Assembly: GCF_016890225.1 (NCBI RefSeq)
Contig: NZ_JAFELM010000044.1
Location: 82,048-146,047 of the forward strand
DNA length: 64,000 nucleotides
Direction of reading: 5' to 3'
From: Bacillus suaedaesalsae
GTDB taxonomy: Bacteria; Bacillota; Bacilli; Bacillales; SA4
The notes beneath the pieces are model-generated. The model did no database searches and was not told the DNA's origin. It was given only the letters and a program-made list of their open reading frames with translations. Position numbers and translations under genes: made by a program. How positions within the stretch are numbered: position 1 is the stretch's first letter; every line of letters starts with the position of its first letter. This document shows, piece after piece, positions 18,190 to 27,283 of the stretch.

Positions 18190-19399
18190 ATTCATTGTCT
18201 TCAATTACTTGCTCTAGTTCTGGGTTATTCGATTCCTCATCTGTTTCTTCTATCTCTTCTTCTGGTACATCTTTCGGTATCACACTAGATAAAATCACTT
18301 GATGTACAGGTGGATAGAAGTCTTCTGCCATAAGCTCTTTATCGATAACTTCACCATTTTTACTTTTCTTGCTTCGAGTAACCTTTATTAAGTATCCTTT
18401 TTCACCTTTTTCAATCATCCTAACACTTCCAATTGATAACTTTGGATCCATTTGAACAATTGACTTTGGATTAAATGATTTCTTTGTAAGTTCTATACTA
18501 TATTCATTTAGTAATGGAACACCTTTTATTTGCACCGTTACTTCTGAATCTTTAATGGTAAAATGAGCTACATACTCTGACTTATTAGGATTGTAAAAAA
18601 TAAAATCCATTTCATCACGTTTCATTTTCGTTTCGTATCCTACTATCGATTGTTCAGGTGCCTGTTTACTAATGTGTCTTTCAAGCACTTGAAAATTAGT
18701 AGATAAGATTGCTTTGTATAACACAGTACCAATCATATTTAAATGTTCTTCCGATACCGAAGAAAGTTCGTCTAGCAAAGATATTTGACTGGCTCCATTT
18801 ATACGAAATGTAAAATTCTCACCAACTTCACCTGTTAATTCCGCAGCTTGAACAGAATTAATCTTAATAGTTTCCTCGGCAATAATTGAAACAGCACTTT
18901 CGGCACTAACATAGTCATAAATATCAAATGAAAATTGACCATATTGCAAAGTTGAAGGAATTTCTAGTATATCCTGCTTTAATTTTCCCCTTTCATAATC
19001 CGATAACGGTATATCCTCAGGTAAGGCTTGGATAACTTTTTCGAACAATTTGTCATTGATATCTATGGCAAGTGGACTAGTTTCACCATCTCCTGCTTGG
19101 TGCACACTTTCCGTAAAGTTAGGAGTAAACGTATCGTTAGGAACTATTTTCTCTTCCTCCATGATAAGAATCGATATGGTACTTTCACTCTTCCACCTAT
19201 TAAATTCTTTCAATAATATTTCAGTTGCATTCTCTTGAGTTATTCCAGATACATCCACATTCCCAATGATTGTTCCTACTTCAAAAATATCTTCACTGTA
19301 CTTGTCAAAGGTGATAGCTCCGATACGAGAGAAACCAAGAATAAATATGACACCTACAAATAAGATTAAAAATACATGAACGGTCTCACTCTTTCTCAT
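18188..19399 (-). CDS. Membrane-anchored protein with VanW/PG-binding-4-like N-terminal motif
   Basis: 403 residues from ATG 19399 (AAAGGAG 11 nt upstream; GTG 19411 is the other choice). One N-terminal membrane segment (VFLILFVGVIFILGFSRIG) precedes an external part. Near residue 45, GTIIGNVDVSGITQENATEIL resembles the N-terminal motif of VanW-type/PG_binding_4 proteins (G-x-V-D-V-S-G-x-T-x-E-x-A). No catalytic motif is visible and the C-terminus is strongly acidic. It lies between the pseudopilin genes and the diguanylate cyclase, just downstream of the 274-residue gene. A role in anchoring the pilus in the wall is a guess. Confidence 0.6.
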   Translation of the reverse strand: MRKSETVHVFLILFVGVIFILGFSRIGAITFDKYSEDIFEVGTIIGNVDVSGITQENATEILLKEFNRWKSESTISILIMEEEKIVPNDTFTPNFTESVHQAGDGETSPLAIDINDKLFEKVIQALPEDIPLSDYERGKLKQDILEIPSTLQYGQFSFDIYDYVSAESAVSIIAEETIKINSVQAAELTGEVGENFTFRINGASQISLLDELSSVSEEHLNMIGTVLYKAILSTNFQVLERHISKQAPEQSIVGYETKMKRDEMDFIFYNPNKSEYVAHFTIKDSEVTVQIKGVPLLNEYSIELTKKSFNPKSIVQMDPKLSIGSVRMIEKGEKGYLIKVTRSKKSKNGEVIDKELMAEDFYPPVHQVILSSVIPKDVPEEEIEETDEESNNPELEQVIEDNE

Positions 19400-19415
19400 A
19401 TGAAGCTTCACTCCT

Positions 19416-20240
19416 TTACTTTTCTTTCTTAAATTCCTTTATTTCTTCAATTAATTCGAATGGTGTAAATGGTTGTTCTTCTTTATTCTCTTTAGATTTC
19501 TTTATAGGCAGTAGCTTAATTTCTTCGATGACATTATCGTCTTCGTGCTTAAATGATTCAACATAGGTTGGTTCAACATCATCAACACTAATCTCTTGAA
19601 CTTCAATTTCTTCAAATAAAGATTCGAGATCCCGATTTACTATTCCCGAATCAATTTCTTCATTTTTATTTTGAATTCGTTCCATTTCATCATCAAGTGT
19701 ATATCGATTTAATAATACATCTAAATCCATATCAAGATCTTGTTGTGTTCTATCCTTCAACTTAGGTGTTTCCAGAGAAACTTCCTCAATATGATTAACT
19801 CTTTCAACTTCAGGTTCTAAATCACTGACATCCTCTGAATGGAAAAACTCTTGAGTTGTTGATTCTTTCTCTGTTACCGTCACATACTCTGCAGTAGCAC
19901 TTTCAATTTCAGGAATGAAAACAGTACTCCCAATAATACGAATCGGTAGTTTAGGCTTTTTTGTCTCTCTATTCACTTCATTAACTTCATCATGCTCTGT
20001 ATCCGTATATAAGTCGCTACTCCTTTTTGAAAGAAGAAAGGTAAATAAAAATGCCATTAAGAAGATCATTCCAATTGTTTGCCATAATGGCAGGAACGTA
20101 TTCGCCATGTATGAAACAAGGGATAAAATGATAATTAAAACAATTAATACAAGTTTCCCCTTCATTGATAAGCGAGAGGGGAGTAGCAATAAAATAAAAG
20201 CAAAAATGATGAATGCTGCTGCTCCAAATATTAATGCCAT
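19416..20240 (-). CDS. Membrane protein with acidic cytoplasmic tail, unknown function
   Basis: 274 residues. About three hydrophobic segments lie in the first 70 residues (IFGAAAFIIFAFILLLLPS, LVLIVLIIILSLVSYMANTF, IGMIFLMAFLFTFLLS). A long, highly charged, Glu-rich tail without obvious domains follows. GAGGGAAGGC precedes the ATG. The next gene begins about 17 nt downstream, so the two form a pair. I do not recognise the family; long acidic tails of this kind often mediate protein contacts. Confidence 0.6.
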   Translation of the reverse strand: MALIFGAAAFIIFAFILLLLPSRLSMKGKLVLIVLIIILSLVSYMANTFLPLWQTIGMIFLMAFLFTFLLSKRSSDLYTDTEHDEVNEVNRETKKPKLPIRIIGSTVFIPEIESATAEYVTVTEKESTTQEFFHSEDVSDLEPEVERVNHIEEVSLETPKLKDRTQQDLDMDLDVLLNRYTLDDEMERIQNKNEEIDSGIVNRDLESLFEEIEVQEISVDDVEPTYVESFKHEDDNVIEEIKLLPIKKSKENKEEQPFTPFELIEEIKEFKKEK

Positions 20241-20336
20241 GCCTTCCCTCTTTTCTAAATGTTTATATTTGACAAAAATCGACTAACATTAATTCTATAC
20301 GAAATAAGATTAGATTAAAAGACTATTGAGCTAAAT

Positions 20337-20361
20337 AAACCCCTCGAAAGTCGAAGGGTTT
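20337..20361 (-). terminator. Terminator after the diguanylate cyclase gene
   Basis: AAACCCTTCGA pairs with TCGAGGGGTTT (one wobble or mismatch), overlapping the stop codon, followed on the minus strand by TATTTAG. Confidence 0.7.
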
Positions 20362-22057
20362 ATTTCATATATATCGCCACTTTATTTCTACCTTTTTGCT
20401 TTGCACCTGTGTAAAGTGCTCGATCGGCATTTCGAATTAATGAAATTGGGTCGTCAGCATCTTGTGGAGCAGCTGCAACTCCAATACTAGCAGTAATTTG
20501 AATGTTTAATTCTTGTTCAGATTCGGATAAGTGATTTTGTATAACAAATGGTGTTTTATATAACGATATACGAATTGATTCAGCTAGTTGATACGCACGG
20601 TCTCGGTCCATATTTGGCAATAGAATCGCATATTCTTCTCCACCATAGCGTGCAACAGTGCCTAATTCACCAACATTGTCTAGTAGACGAGTAGCTAGCT
20701 CACTCAATATCTGATTCCCCGCTTGGTGACCGTATGTGTCATTTACTTTTTTAAAATGATCAATGTCTAATAAAATCAGAGACAAGTTTACATCTTTATC
20801 AAACTCACTTTGTAACCTTGTTTCGAAATAACGGTAGTTGTATAGACCAGTTAGTGCACAATGTTCACTATTTTTTCTAGTTTGTTCATAATGTCTTGCA
20901 TTTTCAATCGCAACTGCCAAATAATTCACTAGTATGTCCACGATCATTAATTGAAACCGTTCGTATGCTCTCTTTTGCTGGGATGCTAAGACGACCATAC
21001 CTACCGTTTGTTGATGACGAATGATCGGAGCAGCAATGACACTTTCGACTTCATGTGGAAATATCTCTTTCCCAAAAGGTAACCACTCTTTACTTCTTTT
21101 GTACAATAATGAGTTTTTCTCGTTATATACATGTTGTAAAAATGGTTCTGCCATTTGAAATGATTTTGCGTCAGCTTCTTTCTCTTCGCCATTTTCATTA
21201 TAACGAATTACTTCAAACTCTTTACGATGATTAACATCAATAATGTAGGCATAGTCTACTTGAAATAAACTTGTTATTTTATTTAGAAATTGTGTTAGCA
21301 CTTCATTTACTTGTATTCGTTCGGATAATTGATGTCCAATCTCTCCAACTTTTTGTAGATAACTATTAACGTTTTGACTCTTACTATACAGCTTTAGAAT
21401 AAGTGCTAAAGCCACAATCGGTAAGCCTACATAAAATATACTTCTAACTCCTATTTCACTGTAAAGAATGTAAAATATGACACCAACTGGCATAACAAGA
21501 AGGTATGTCATGACTTCCCATAATAAATCTTTTGAGAAAAATCGAATATCACTTTTTAAAATGACTTTTCTAGTGAAATAAAAGAGTACTGAATTCGCCA
21601 AAAAAGTGGAGACAATATAACCTAATACTGGTACAAATGTATCCATTGATTGGATATTAATAAAGCCGTGAGTACCACCTAAAAGATAATAGACTAAAGC
21701 ACCGATAACTGAAATTGCCATAAACATTAAAGAATTCATTGGGATACGGAATGAACTCTCTTTTGTTATACGAAGTGTAAGTATGAGGACAAAAATTGCT
21801 AGTTGCATCAAGACCATTTCGATAAACAAACCGAATGCTAAAAACACAGCAAGCGATACACCGTCTGTAAAGAATATAGGTGTATCATTAACGATAATAG
21901 GAAGTGTGGCCATTATACACATTAAAATTAAAAATAATAATAAATCTAGTTCATAACCAACTATAGATGGGGGATAGGCAAGATATAGTAACCAAGTAGA
22001 GAAAGGAAAAACAACTAACCATGTAATCCAAATCAACCGCTTAGTATATTGGTTCAT
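20360..22057 (-). CDS. Membrane GAF-GGDEF diguanylate cyclase
   Basis: 565 residues. About six to seven membrane segments (residues 10-215) precede a GAF domain (about 235-385) and a GGDEF domain (about 400-565). The signature is GGEEY at 472-476, with DIDHFKKVNDTYGHQAGN upstream, so the catalytic core looks intact for making c-di-GMP from GTP. The allosteric RxxD I-site at its usual place before the signature is absent (GELG there). AAGGGGGA precedes the ATG. It shares the minus strand with folC upstream. Its place beside the pilus genes suggests it feeds c-di-GMP to PilB (inference). Confidence 0.9.
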   Translation of the reverse strand: MNQYTKRLIWITWLVVFPFSTWLLYLAYPPSIVGYELDLLLFLILMCIMATLPIIVNDTPIFFTDGVSLAVFLAFGLFIEMVLMQLAIFVLILTLRITKESSFRIPMNSLMFMAISVIGALVYYLLGGTHGFINIQSMDTFVPVLGYIVSTFLANSVLFYFTRKVILKSDIRFFSKDLLWEVMTYLLVMPVGVIFYILYSEIGVRSIFYVGLPIVALALILKLYSKSQNVNSYLQKVGEIGHQLSERIQVNEVLTQFLNKITSLFQVDYAYIIDVNHRKEFEVIRYNENGEEKEADAKSFQMAEPFLQHVYNEKNSLLYKRSKEWLPFGKEIFPHEVESVIAAPIIRHQQTVGMVVLASQQKRAYERFQLMIVDILVNYLAVAIENARHYEQTRKNSEHCALTGLYNYRYFETRLQSEFDKDVNLSLILLDIDHFKKVNDTYGHQAGNQILSELATRLLDNVGELGTVARYGGEEYAILLPNMDRDRAYQLAESIRISLYKTPFVIQNHLSESEQELNIQITASIGVAAAPQDADDPISLIRNADRALYTGAKQKGRNKVAIYMK

Positions 22058-22165
22058 ACATATCCCCCTTAATTTTGACGAAATTTGTAAATCTATCTAT
22101 TATATTATCAAATTTTCAGATACCTGTCACAATAAAATTAGGAAATTTATACCCCTACTAATTAC

Positions 22166-23467
22166 CTATCCCTTTTTAAGGATATACTTTCTTACTTCTG
22201 AAATAAAATAGAGTGATCCCGTAATTAGTAATACTTGATCTTCATCTAACTTTAATAGGATCGAATCAATTGCTTGTTTATAGTTTTGAATAGATTCGTA
22301 TTTTTTTTCCGGGAACATGGTTCGTAGCTGTTCTGCACTTGCTGCCCTTGGAAAGTCAAAGGAAGTAAATACAACGTTATCACTAATTTCATCAATTCCC
22401 TTTATCATGTCATCTAGCTTTTTATCTTGTAGCGCACTGAACAGAGTCGTTATTGATTTCCCATTTAAATGTGATTTCACTGTCTTTACTAATTCATTAA
22501 CTCCCTCAGGATTGTGAGCACCATCTACGTAAATGAGCGGTTTTTCGCATAGTTTCTCAAAACGACCGACCCAAAACATTTTCTCTAAACCATCTCTTAT
22601 ATCTGCTTCTGTGATGTGGACAGAAAAATACGTTTGTAAATATTCCACAGCTTTAATTGCAAGAGATGCATTTAGAACTTGATGAGAGCCTTTCATTGTA
22701 ATCTGAAGATCACGACTATTACTTCTTTCAGATTGAAACGTAAAGGTTTCACCCTTTTCAGTTGATTGTTGATTGTATACAAAGAAGTCTTTTCCAAAAA
22801 TGTATTCGGCTGCATTGTGTTCTTTAGCGATTTTCGATATAACTTGAAGTGCTTCCTCTTGATGAACTCCTGTGACTACTGGAACTCCAGATTTGATAAT
22901 TCCTGCCTTTTCAAATGCAATTTGTTCAATTGTATCACCAAGTATGGCTGTATGATCCAGACCAACTGTTGTGATTACTGTAACTAATGGATAAATGATA
23001 TTTGTTGAATCAAATCTCCCACCTAAACCTACTTCGTATACAACAAAATCCATTGGGTTCATTTTTCCAAAATAGTAAAGCGACATTGCCGTAATAATTT
23101 CAAACTCTGTTGGTCCACCTAATTCTGTATTTTCGAGCTCGTCTGATAGTGGTTTTATTTTAGATGCAAGTATCGCAATTTCTTCATTCGAAATTGGAAC
23201 TTCATTTACACTTATTCTCTCATTAAATTGTTCAATATATGGTGATGTAAATGTACCTACTAAGTAGCCTGCCTCTTGTAAAATAGAACGGATATAACTT
23301 ACAGTTGATCCCTTACCATTCGTTCCTGCAACATGGATCGCACGGATATTACGTTCAGGATGACCAAGCCGTTCCATCATCCATTCCATTCTACTAAGTC
23401 CTGGCTTAATTCCTAACCTTAAACGGGAATGAATCCAATCAATTGCTTCATTGTATGTCATATTCAT
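22166..23467 (-). CDS. folC: Folylpolyglutamate/dihydrofolate synthase
   Basis: 433 residues. It adds glutamates to folates. The Mur-ligase-like ATP loop is GTNGKGST near residue 50, followed by TSPYIEQFNERI. VGLGGRFDSTN and DGAHNPEG are the other conserved sites. The frame is open to 23518, but GGGGGA precedes the ATGs at 23470 and 23467; 23467 has the better spacing. It lies 57 nt downstream of valS, as in B. subtilis, probably in one transcript. Confidence 0.95.
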   Translation of the reverse strand: MNMTYNEAIDWIHSRLRLGIKPGLSRMEWMMERLGHPERNIRAIHVAGTNGKGSTVSYIRSILQEAGYLVGTFTSPYIEQFNERISVNEVPISNEEIAILASKIKPLSDELENTELGGPTEFEIITAMSLYYFGKMNPMDFVVYEVGLGGRFDSTNIIYPLVTVITTVGLDHTAILGDTIEQIAFEKAGIIKSGVPVVTGVHQEEALQVISKIAKEHNAAEYIFGKDFFVYNQQSTEKGETFTFQSERSNSRDLQITMKGSHQVLNASLAIKAVEYLQTYFSVHITEADIRDGLEKMFWVGRFEKLCEKPLIYVDGAHNPEGVNELVKTVKSHLNGKSITTLFSALQDKKLDDMIKGIDEISDNVVFTSFDFPRAASAEQLRTMFPEKKYESIQNYKQAIDSILLKLDEDQVLLITGSLYFISEVRKYILKKG

Positions 23468-23524
23468 CATTAAGTCCCCCATCATACCCAAAAAGTGGAG
23501 ACGATCATTCGCCTCCACAATTTA

Positions 23525-26170
23525 TTATAATGCTTTTAGTTCATCAATACGCTTTTGAACTGTGTCACGCTTTTCTGTGTAATCCTGCTGCTTTTGTCGT
23601 TCTTCTTCTATTACTTTTTCAGGAGCTTTCTTTACGAAGCCTTCATTGCTCAACTTCTTCTGAACGCGCTCTACTTCACCATTTAACTTATCCAATTCTT
23701 TTTCTAATCGCTTAATTTCCTCATCGATATTGATTAGACCTTGTAGTGGAAGTGAAAGTTCAGCTCCAGTTACGATTGCTGTCATTGCTTGCTCTGTTGT
23801 TTCGATGTCAGTACCCATTGTCAGCTCGCTTGGATTACAGAATCTCTCAATGTACGAGCGATTTCTTTCAAGCTTTTCAAGTGTTACAGCATCCTTTGCT
23901 TTAATAGCTAACTTGATTTGTTTACTCATTGGCGTATTAACCTCTGCACGAATATTACGTACAGAACGGATAATATCAACTAAAAGTTTCATATCGCTTG
24001 CTGCTTGCTCATCTGATAATTCAGGGCGAACTTCTGGCCAGTTGGCAACTGTAATCGATTCACCTTGATGAGGTAAAGCCTGCCAAATTTCTTCTGTAAT
24101 AAATGGCATAAATGGATGCAATAATCTCATTGTTTGATCTAATACGTAAGCAAGAATGGACCTTGTTGTTAATTTTGCCTGTTCATCTTCACCGTATAAT
24201 GGGATCTTCGCCATTTCAATGTACCAGTCACAGAAGTCATCCCAAATGAAGTTGTACAGAATTCTTCCTACTTCTCCGAATTCATATTTATCAACCAGCT
24301 TCGTTACGTCTTGGATTGTTTCGTTTAAGCGAGTTAAAATCCATTTGTCAGCTACTGATTTTTCACCTGATAAATCAAGCTGTTCATAAGTTAATCCGTC
24401 CATGTTCATTAATGCGAAACGAGAAGCGTTCCAAATCTTATTCGCAAAGTTCCAAGTCGACTCTACCTTTTCAACGCTGAAACGTAAATCTTGACCTGGT
24501 GAGCTTCCTGTTGATAAGAAGTAACGCAATGAATCGGCACCAAATTCATCAATTACATCCATCGGGTCTACACCGTTTCCAAGCGATTTACTCATTTTAC
24601 GTCCATCTGCTGCACGAACTAATCCGTGAATTAATACGTCATCAAATGGGCGTTTTTCTGTAAATTCTAAAGCTTGGAAAATCATACGAGATACCCAGAA
24701 GAAGATGATATCATATCCAGTTACTAGAACATTCCCAGGGTAATAGCGCTTATAATCCGCTGCTTCTTTATCAGGCCAACCCATTGTTGAAAATGGCCAT
24801 AATGCCGAACTGAACCAAGTATCTAGAACGTCTTTGTCTTGTTCCCAGTTTTCTGCATCAGCAGGTCCTTCATGTCCTACATAAACCTCACCAGTTTCCT
24901 TGTGGTACCACGCTGGAATTCGGTGACCCCACCATAGCTGACGAGAAATACACCAGTCACGGATATTTTCCATCCAACGTAGGTACGTATTTTCAAAGCG
25001 ATCTGGTACGAAGTTTACTTTGTCTTCCGTATGTTGAAGTTCTACTGCTTTTTTCGCAAGTGGCTGCATATCTACGAACCATTGTGTAGATAGGTATGGT
25101 TCAACTACAGCGTCACTTCTTTCACTATGTCCAACGGAGTGAGTATGTTCTTCAATTTTGAAAAGGGTTCCTTGTTCTTGAAGATCTTTTACGATTTGCT
25201 TACGGCAAGCAAAACGATCCATCCCTTGGTACTTTCCTGCATTTTGATTCATTGTACCGTCTTCGTTCATAACAAGAATTCGCTCTAGGGAGTGACGGTT
25301 ACCAATTTCAAAGTCATTTGGATCGTGTGCAGGTGTAATTTTTACTGCTCCTGATCCAAATTCCATATCTACATAGTCATCACCAACGATTGGAATTTCA
25401 CGCCCAATGATTGGAAGGATCACTGTTTTGCCAATTAAGTGCTTATAGCGTTCGTCTTCTGGATGAACCGCTACTGCTGTATCACCTAGCATTGTTTCTG
25501 GTCTTGTTGTTGCAACATCAATCGACCCGGAGCCATCAGCTAGTGGATAATGCATATGATAAAACGCACCTTGAACATCTTTGTATATTACTTCAATATC
25601 AGAAAGAGCGGTCTTCGTCGCTGGATCCCAGTTAATAATACGCTCACCGCGATAAATTAGACCTTTGTTATAAAGTGATACGAATACTTCACGAACTGCT
25701 TTTGATAATCCTTCATCCATCGTAAAGCGTTCACGTGAATAGTCTAAACCAAGTCCTAGCTTTGACCATTGCTGACGAATATGTCCAGCATATTCCTCTT
25801 TCCACTTCCACGTTTCTTCAAGGAACTTCTCACGTCCTAAGTCGTAACGTGTTTTTCCTTCTTCACGTAGCTTACCTTCTACCTTTGCTTGTGTTGCAAT
25901 ACCCGCATGGTCCATACCCGGCAACCACAAAACATCATACCCTTGCATACGCTTAATACGCGTTAAAATATCCTGTAGTGTTGTATCCCATGCATGCCCT
26001 AAATGAAGCTTCCCTGTAACGTTCGGAGGAGGAATAACGATTGTATACGGTTCCTTCCCTTCGTCTGGCTTCGCTTCGAAATACTTACCGTTTAACCAAA
26101 ATTCATATCGACCGGCTTCAATCGCCTTCGGATCATACTTCGTCGAAAGAGTTTGCTCTTGATTTTCCAT
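23525..26170 (-). CDS. valS: Valyl-tRNA synthetase
   Basis: 881 residues, full length. Class I synthetase that charges tRNA-Val. The HIGH motif appears as HLGHAWD (around 56-62) after PPNVTGK, and KMSKSLGNG is the KMSKS loop. The editing domain ([17 protein letters not shown]) lies between them, and a C-terminal coiled-coil arm rich in K, E and L ends the protein. AGGAGGGAAAAGAA precedes the ATG. Expression is controlled by the T-box leader upstream. Confidence 0.99.
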   Translation of the reverse strand: MENQEQTLSTKYDPKAIEAGRYEFWLNGKYFEAKPDEGKEPYTIVIPPPNVTGKLHLGHAWDTTLQDILTRIKRMQGYDVLWLPGMDHAGIATQAKVEGKLREEGKTRYDLGREKFLEETWKWKEEYAGHIRQQWSKLGLGLDYSRERFTMDEGLSKAVREVFVSLYNKGLIYRGERIINWDPATKTALSDIEVIYKDVQGAFYHMHYPLADGSGSIDVATTRPETMLGDTAVAVHPEDERYKHLIGKTVILPIIGREIPIVGDDYVDMEFGSGAVKITPAHDPNDFEIGNRHSLERILVMNEDGTMNQNAGKYQGMDRFACRKQIVKDLQEQGTLFKIEEHTHSVGHSERSDAVVEPYLSTQWFVDMQPLAKKAVELQHTEDKVNFVPDRFENTYLRWMENIRDWCISRQLWWGHRIPAWYHKETGEVYVGHEGPADAENWEQDKDVLDTWFSSALWPFSTMGWPDKEAADYKRYYPGNVLVTGYDIIFFWVSRMIFQALEFTEKRPFDDVLIHGLVRAADGRKMSKSLGNGVDPMDVIDEFGADSLRYFLSTGSSPGQDLRFSVEKVESTWNFANKIWNASRFALMNMDGLTYEQLDLSGEKSVADKWILTRLNETIQDVTKLVDKYEFGEVGRILYNFIWDDFCDWYIEMAKIPLYGEDEQAKLTTRSILAYVLDQTMRLLHPFMPFITEEIWQALPHQGESITVANWPEVRPELSDEQAASDMKLLVDIIRSVRNIRAEVNTPMSKQIKLAIKAKDAVTLEKLERNRSYIERFCNPSELTMGTDIETTEQAMTAIVTGAELSLPLQGLINIDEEIKRLEKELDKLNGEVERVQKKLSNEGFVKKAPEKVIEEERQKQQDYTEKRDTVQKRIDELKAL

Positions 26171-26239
26171 TTCTTTTCCCTCCTAGTAAAAATTCGACAA
26201 AATTCGGGTGGTGCCTGGCACCTTGCCTGAATAAAAATA

Positions 26240-26530
26240 AAAAACTCCCTTCATCCAATAAAAGGACGAAAGGAGTTAAGTTTTCGCGGTACCACCTTTT
26301 TTTGCAAGGAAATGCTTCTATACACATTTTCTTGCACTCTCAATCAGATAACGGCTGAGGCCGGCTTTTCCTACTTCATTTCAAAAAAGCTGCTTAAGGG
26401 CGACATTCCAGCGTTACTTACCTAAGAAACCTCTCAGCAGTGGACAAAAGAAATTTGTCACAGTTGGTTTCTCTCTCTGAAGGAGCTAAACTGTACTCTT
26501 CCCTATCGATGCAATTCACATCTATTTGTT
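26240..26530 (-). promoter_or_regulatory. T-box riboswitch of valS (valine specifier)
   Basis: The minus strand carries the T-box sequence AAAGGTGGTACCGCG (26285-26299). A terminator follows with stem AACTCC...GGAGTT (26243-26277) and a run of T. The upstream Stem I region ends in GGAATGTCGCC; GTC at 26402-26404 fits a valine specifier codon followed by a purine. Uncharged tRNA-Val would bind and favour the antiterminator. The leader fills most of the 526-nt gap between valS and the next gene. Confidence 0.95.
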
Positions 26531-26696
26531 AATTTAATATATAACATAGTCTACGAAATTCAAACTGAATCGTCAATAAGTATTTCCAATATTTTTGTAT
26601 TGTATACAAAGTTGTGTATTTTGCCTAGACATCTGTCACAATTGGAGGTTATAGAGCATATCCTATGTATAACATTAAATGATTAGGAGGGTGTTT

Positions 26697-26891
26697 ATGA
26701 AAAGAAGACGGTATAACCCTTATTCCCTTCCTCCTTGGTTACGTTATTGTCGTGGTGTAGCTGCACAAGTGATCATTCCCCTAACCATCTTTCAAGCAAT
26801 CAGAACAATATTTCTCCCAACCACCTTTGATGTATTGGTACTAGCAATCTTTATTTTACTTGCAGTTAGTTTTCATCTTGAGTGGATTTAA
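26697..26891 (+). CDS. Small membrane protein, unknown
   Basis: 64 residues from ATG 26697 with GGAGGGTG upstream. A basic N-terminus (MKRRRYNPYSLPPWLRYCRG) is followed by two hydrophobic segments (AAQVIIPLTIFQAIRTIFLP and VLVLAIFILLAVSFHLEW). It stands alone on the plus strand, divergent from valS. I do not recognise the family. The good RBS, the membrane pattern and the terminator 80 nt downstream support a real gene. Confidence 0.7.
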   Translation: MKRRRYNPYSLPPWLRYCRGVAAQVIIPLTIFQAIRTIFLPTTFDVLVLAIFILLAVSFHLEWI

Positions 26892-26961
26892 TGGAAGGCT
26901 TTTATTGCCAATCTAACCTTTAGGAAAACACATGTGATCGTGTAAATTACTAACAGTAACA

Positions 26962-27000
26962 AGCTTACGCTTAGGGTATAGGTCAATTTCCCCTAAGCGT
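26962..27000 (+). terminator. Terminator after the small membrane protein gene
   Basis: ACGCTTAGGG pairs with CCCTAAGCGT around a loop of about 14 nt, followed by CTTTCTATTT on the plus strand. The rest of the 26892-27283 gap shows no gene. Confidence 0.75.
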
Positions 27001-27209
27001 CTTTCTATTTAACAAAAAATATACTTAACTTACTGTTTAACAACCTCTAGTTCACATTTAGCTGTTGATCCAATGGAATCTTAATAATGGAGGACATACG
27101 GTTTGTTACCATTTATTGATAATATGCCTATAAGCATTATTTTAAGATATTTTAAGTTAACTGAACTATATTGAGAAAGATTCAATAAAACACCTGACAT
27201 ATAAAATAA

Positions 27210-27248
27210 AAATAGCAGACCATTTTTCATCATTTAGGTCTGCTATTT
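27210..27248 (-). terminator. Terminator after ysxE
   Basis: A 12-bp stem, AAATAGCAGACC pairing with GGTCTGCTATTT around a 15-nt loop, 35 nt after the ysxE stop. T-rich sequence follows on the minus strand. Confidence 0.8.
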
Positions 27249-27283
27249 CATATCATTTTTTTACTATACAGGTTAGCTTCTAC

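Noticed and set aside
26133..26327. 64-residue frame in the valS leader
   Set aside because: It lies inside the T-box and its terminator; the sequence is explained by RNA structure.
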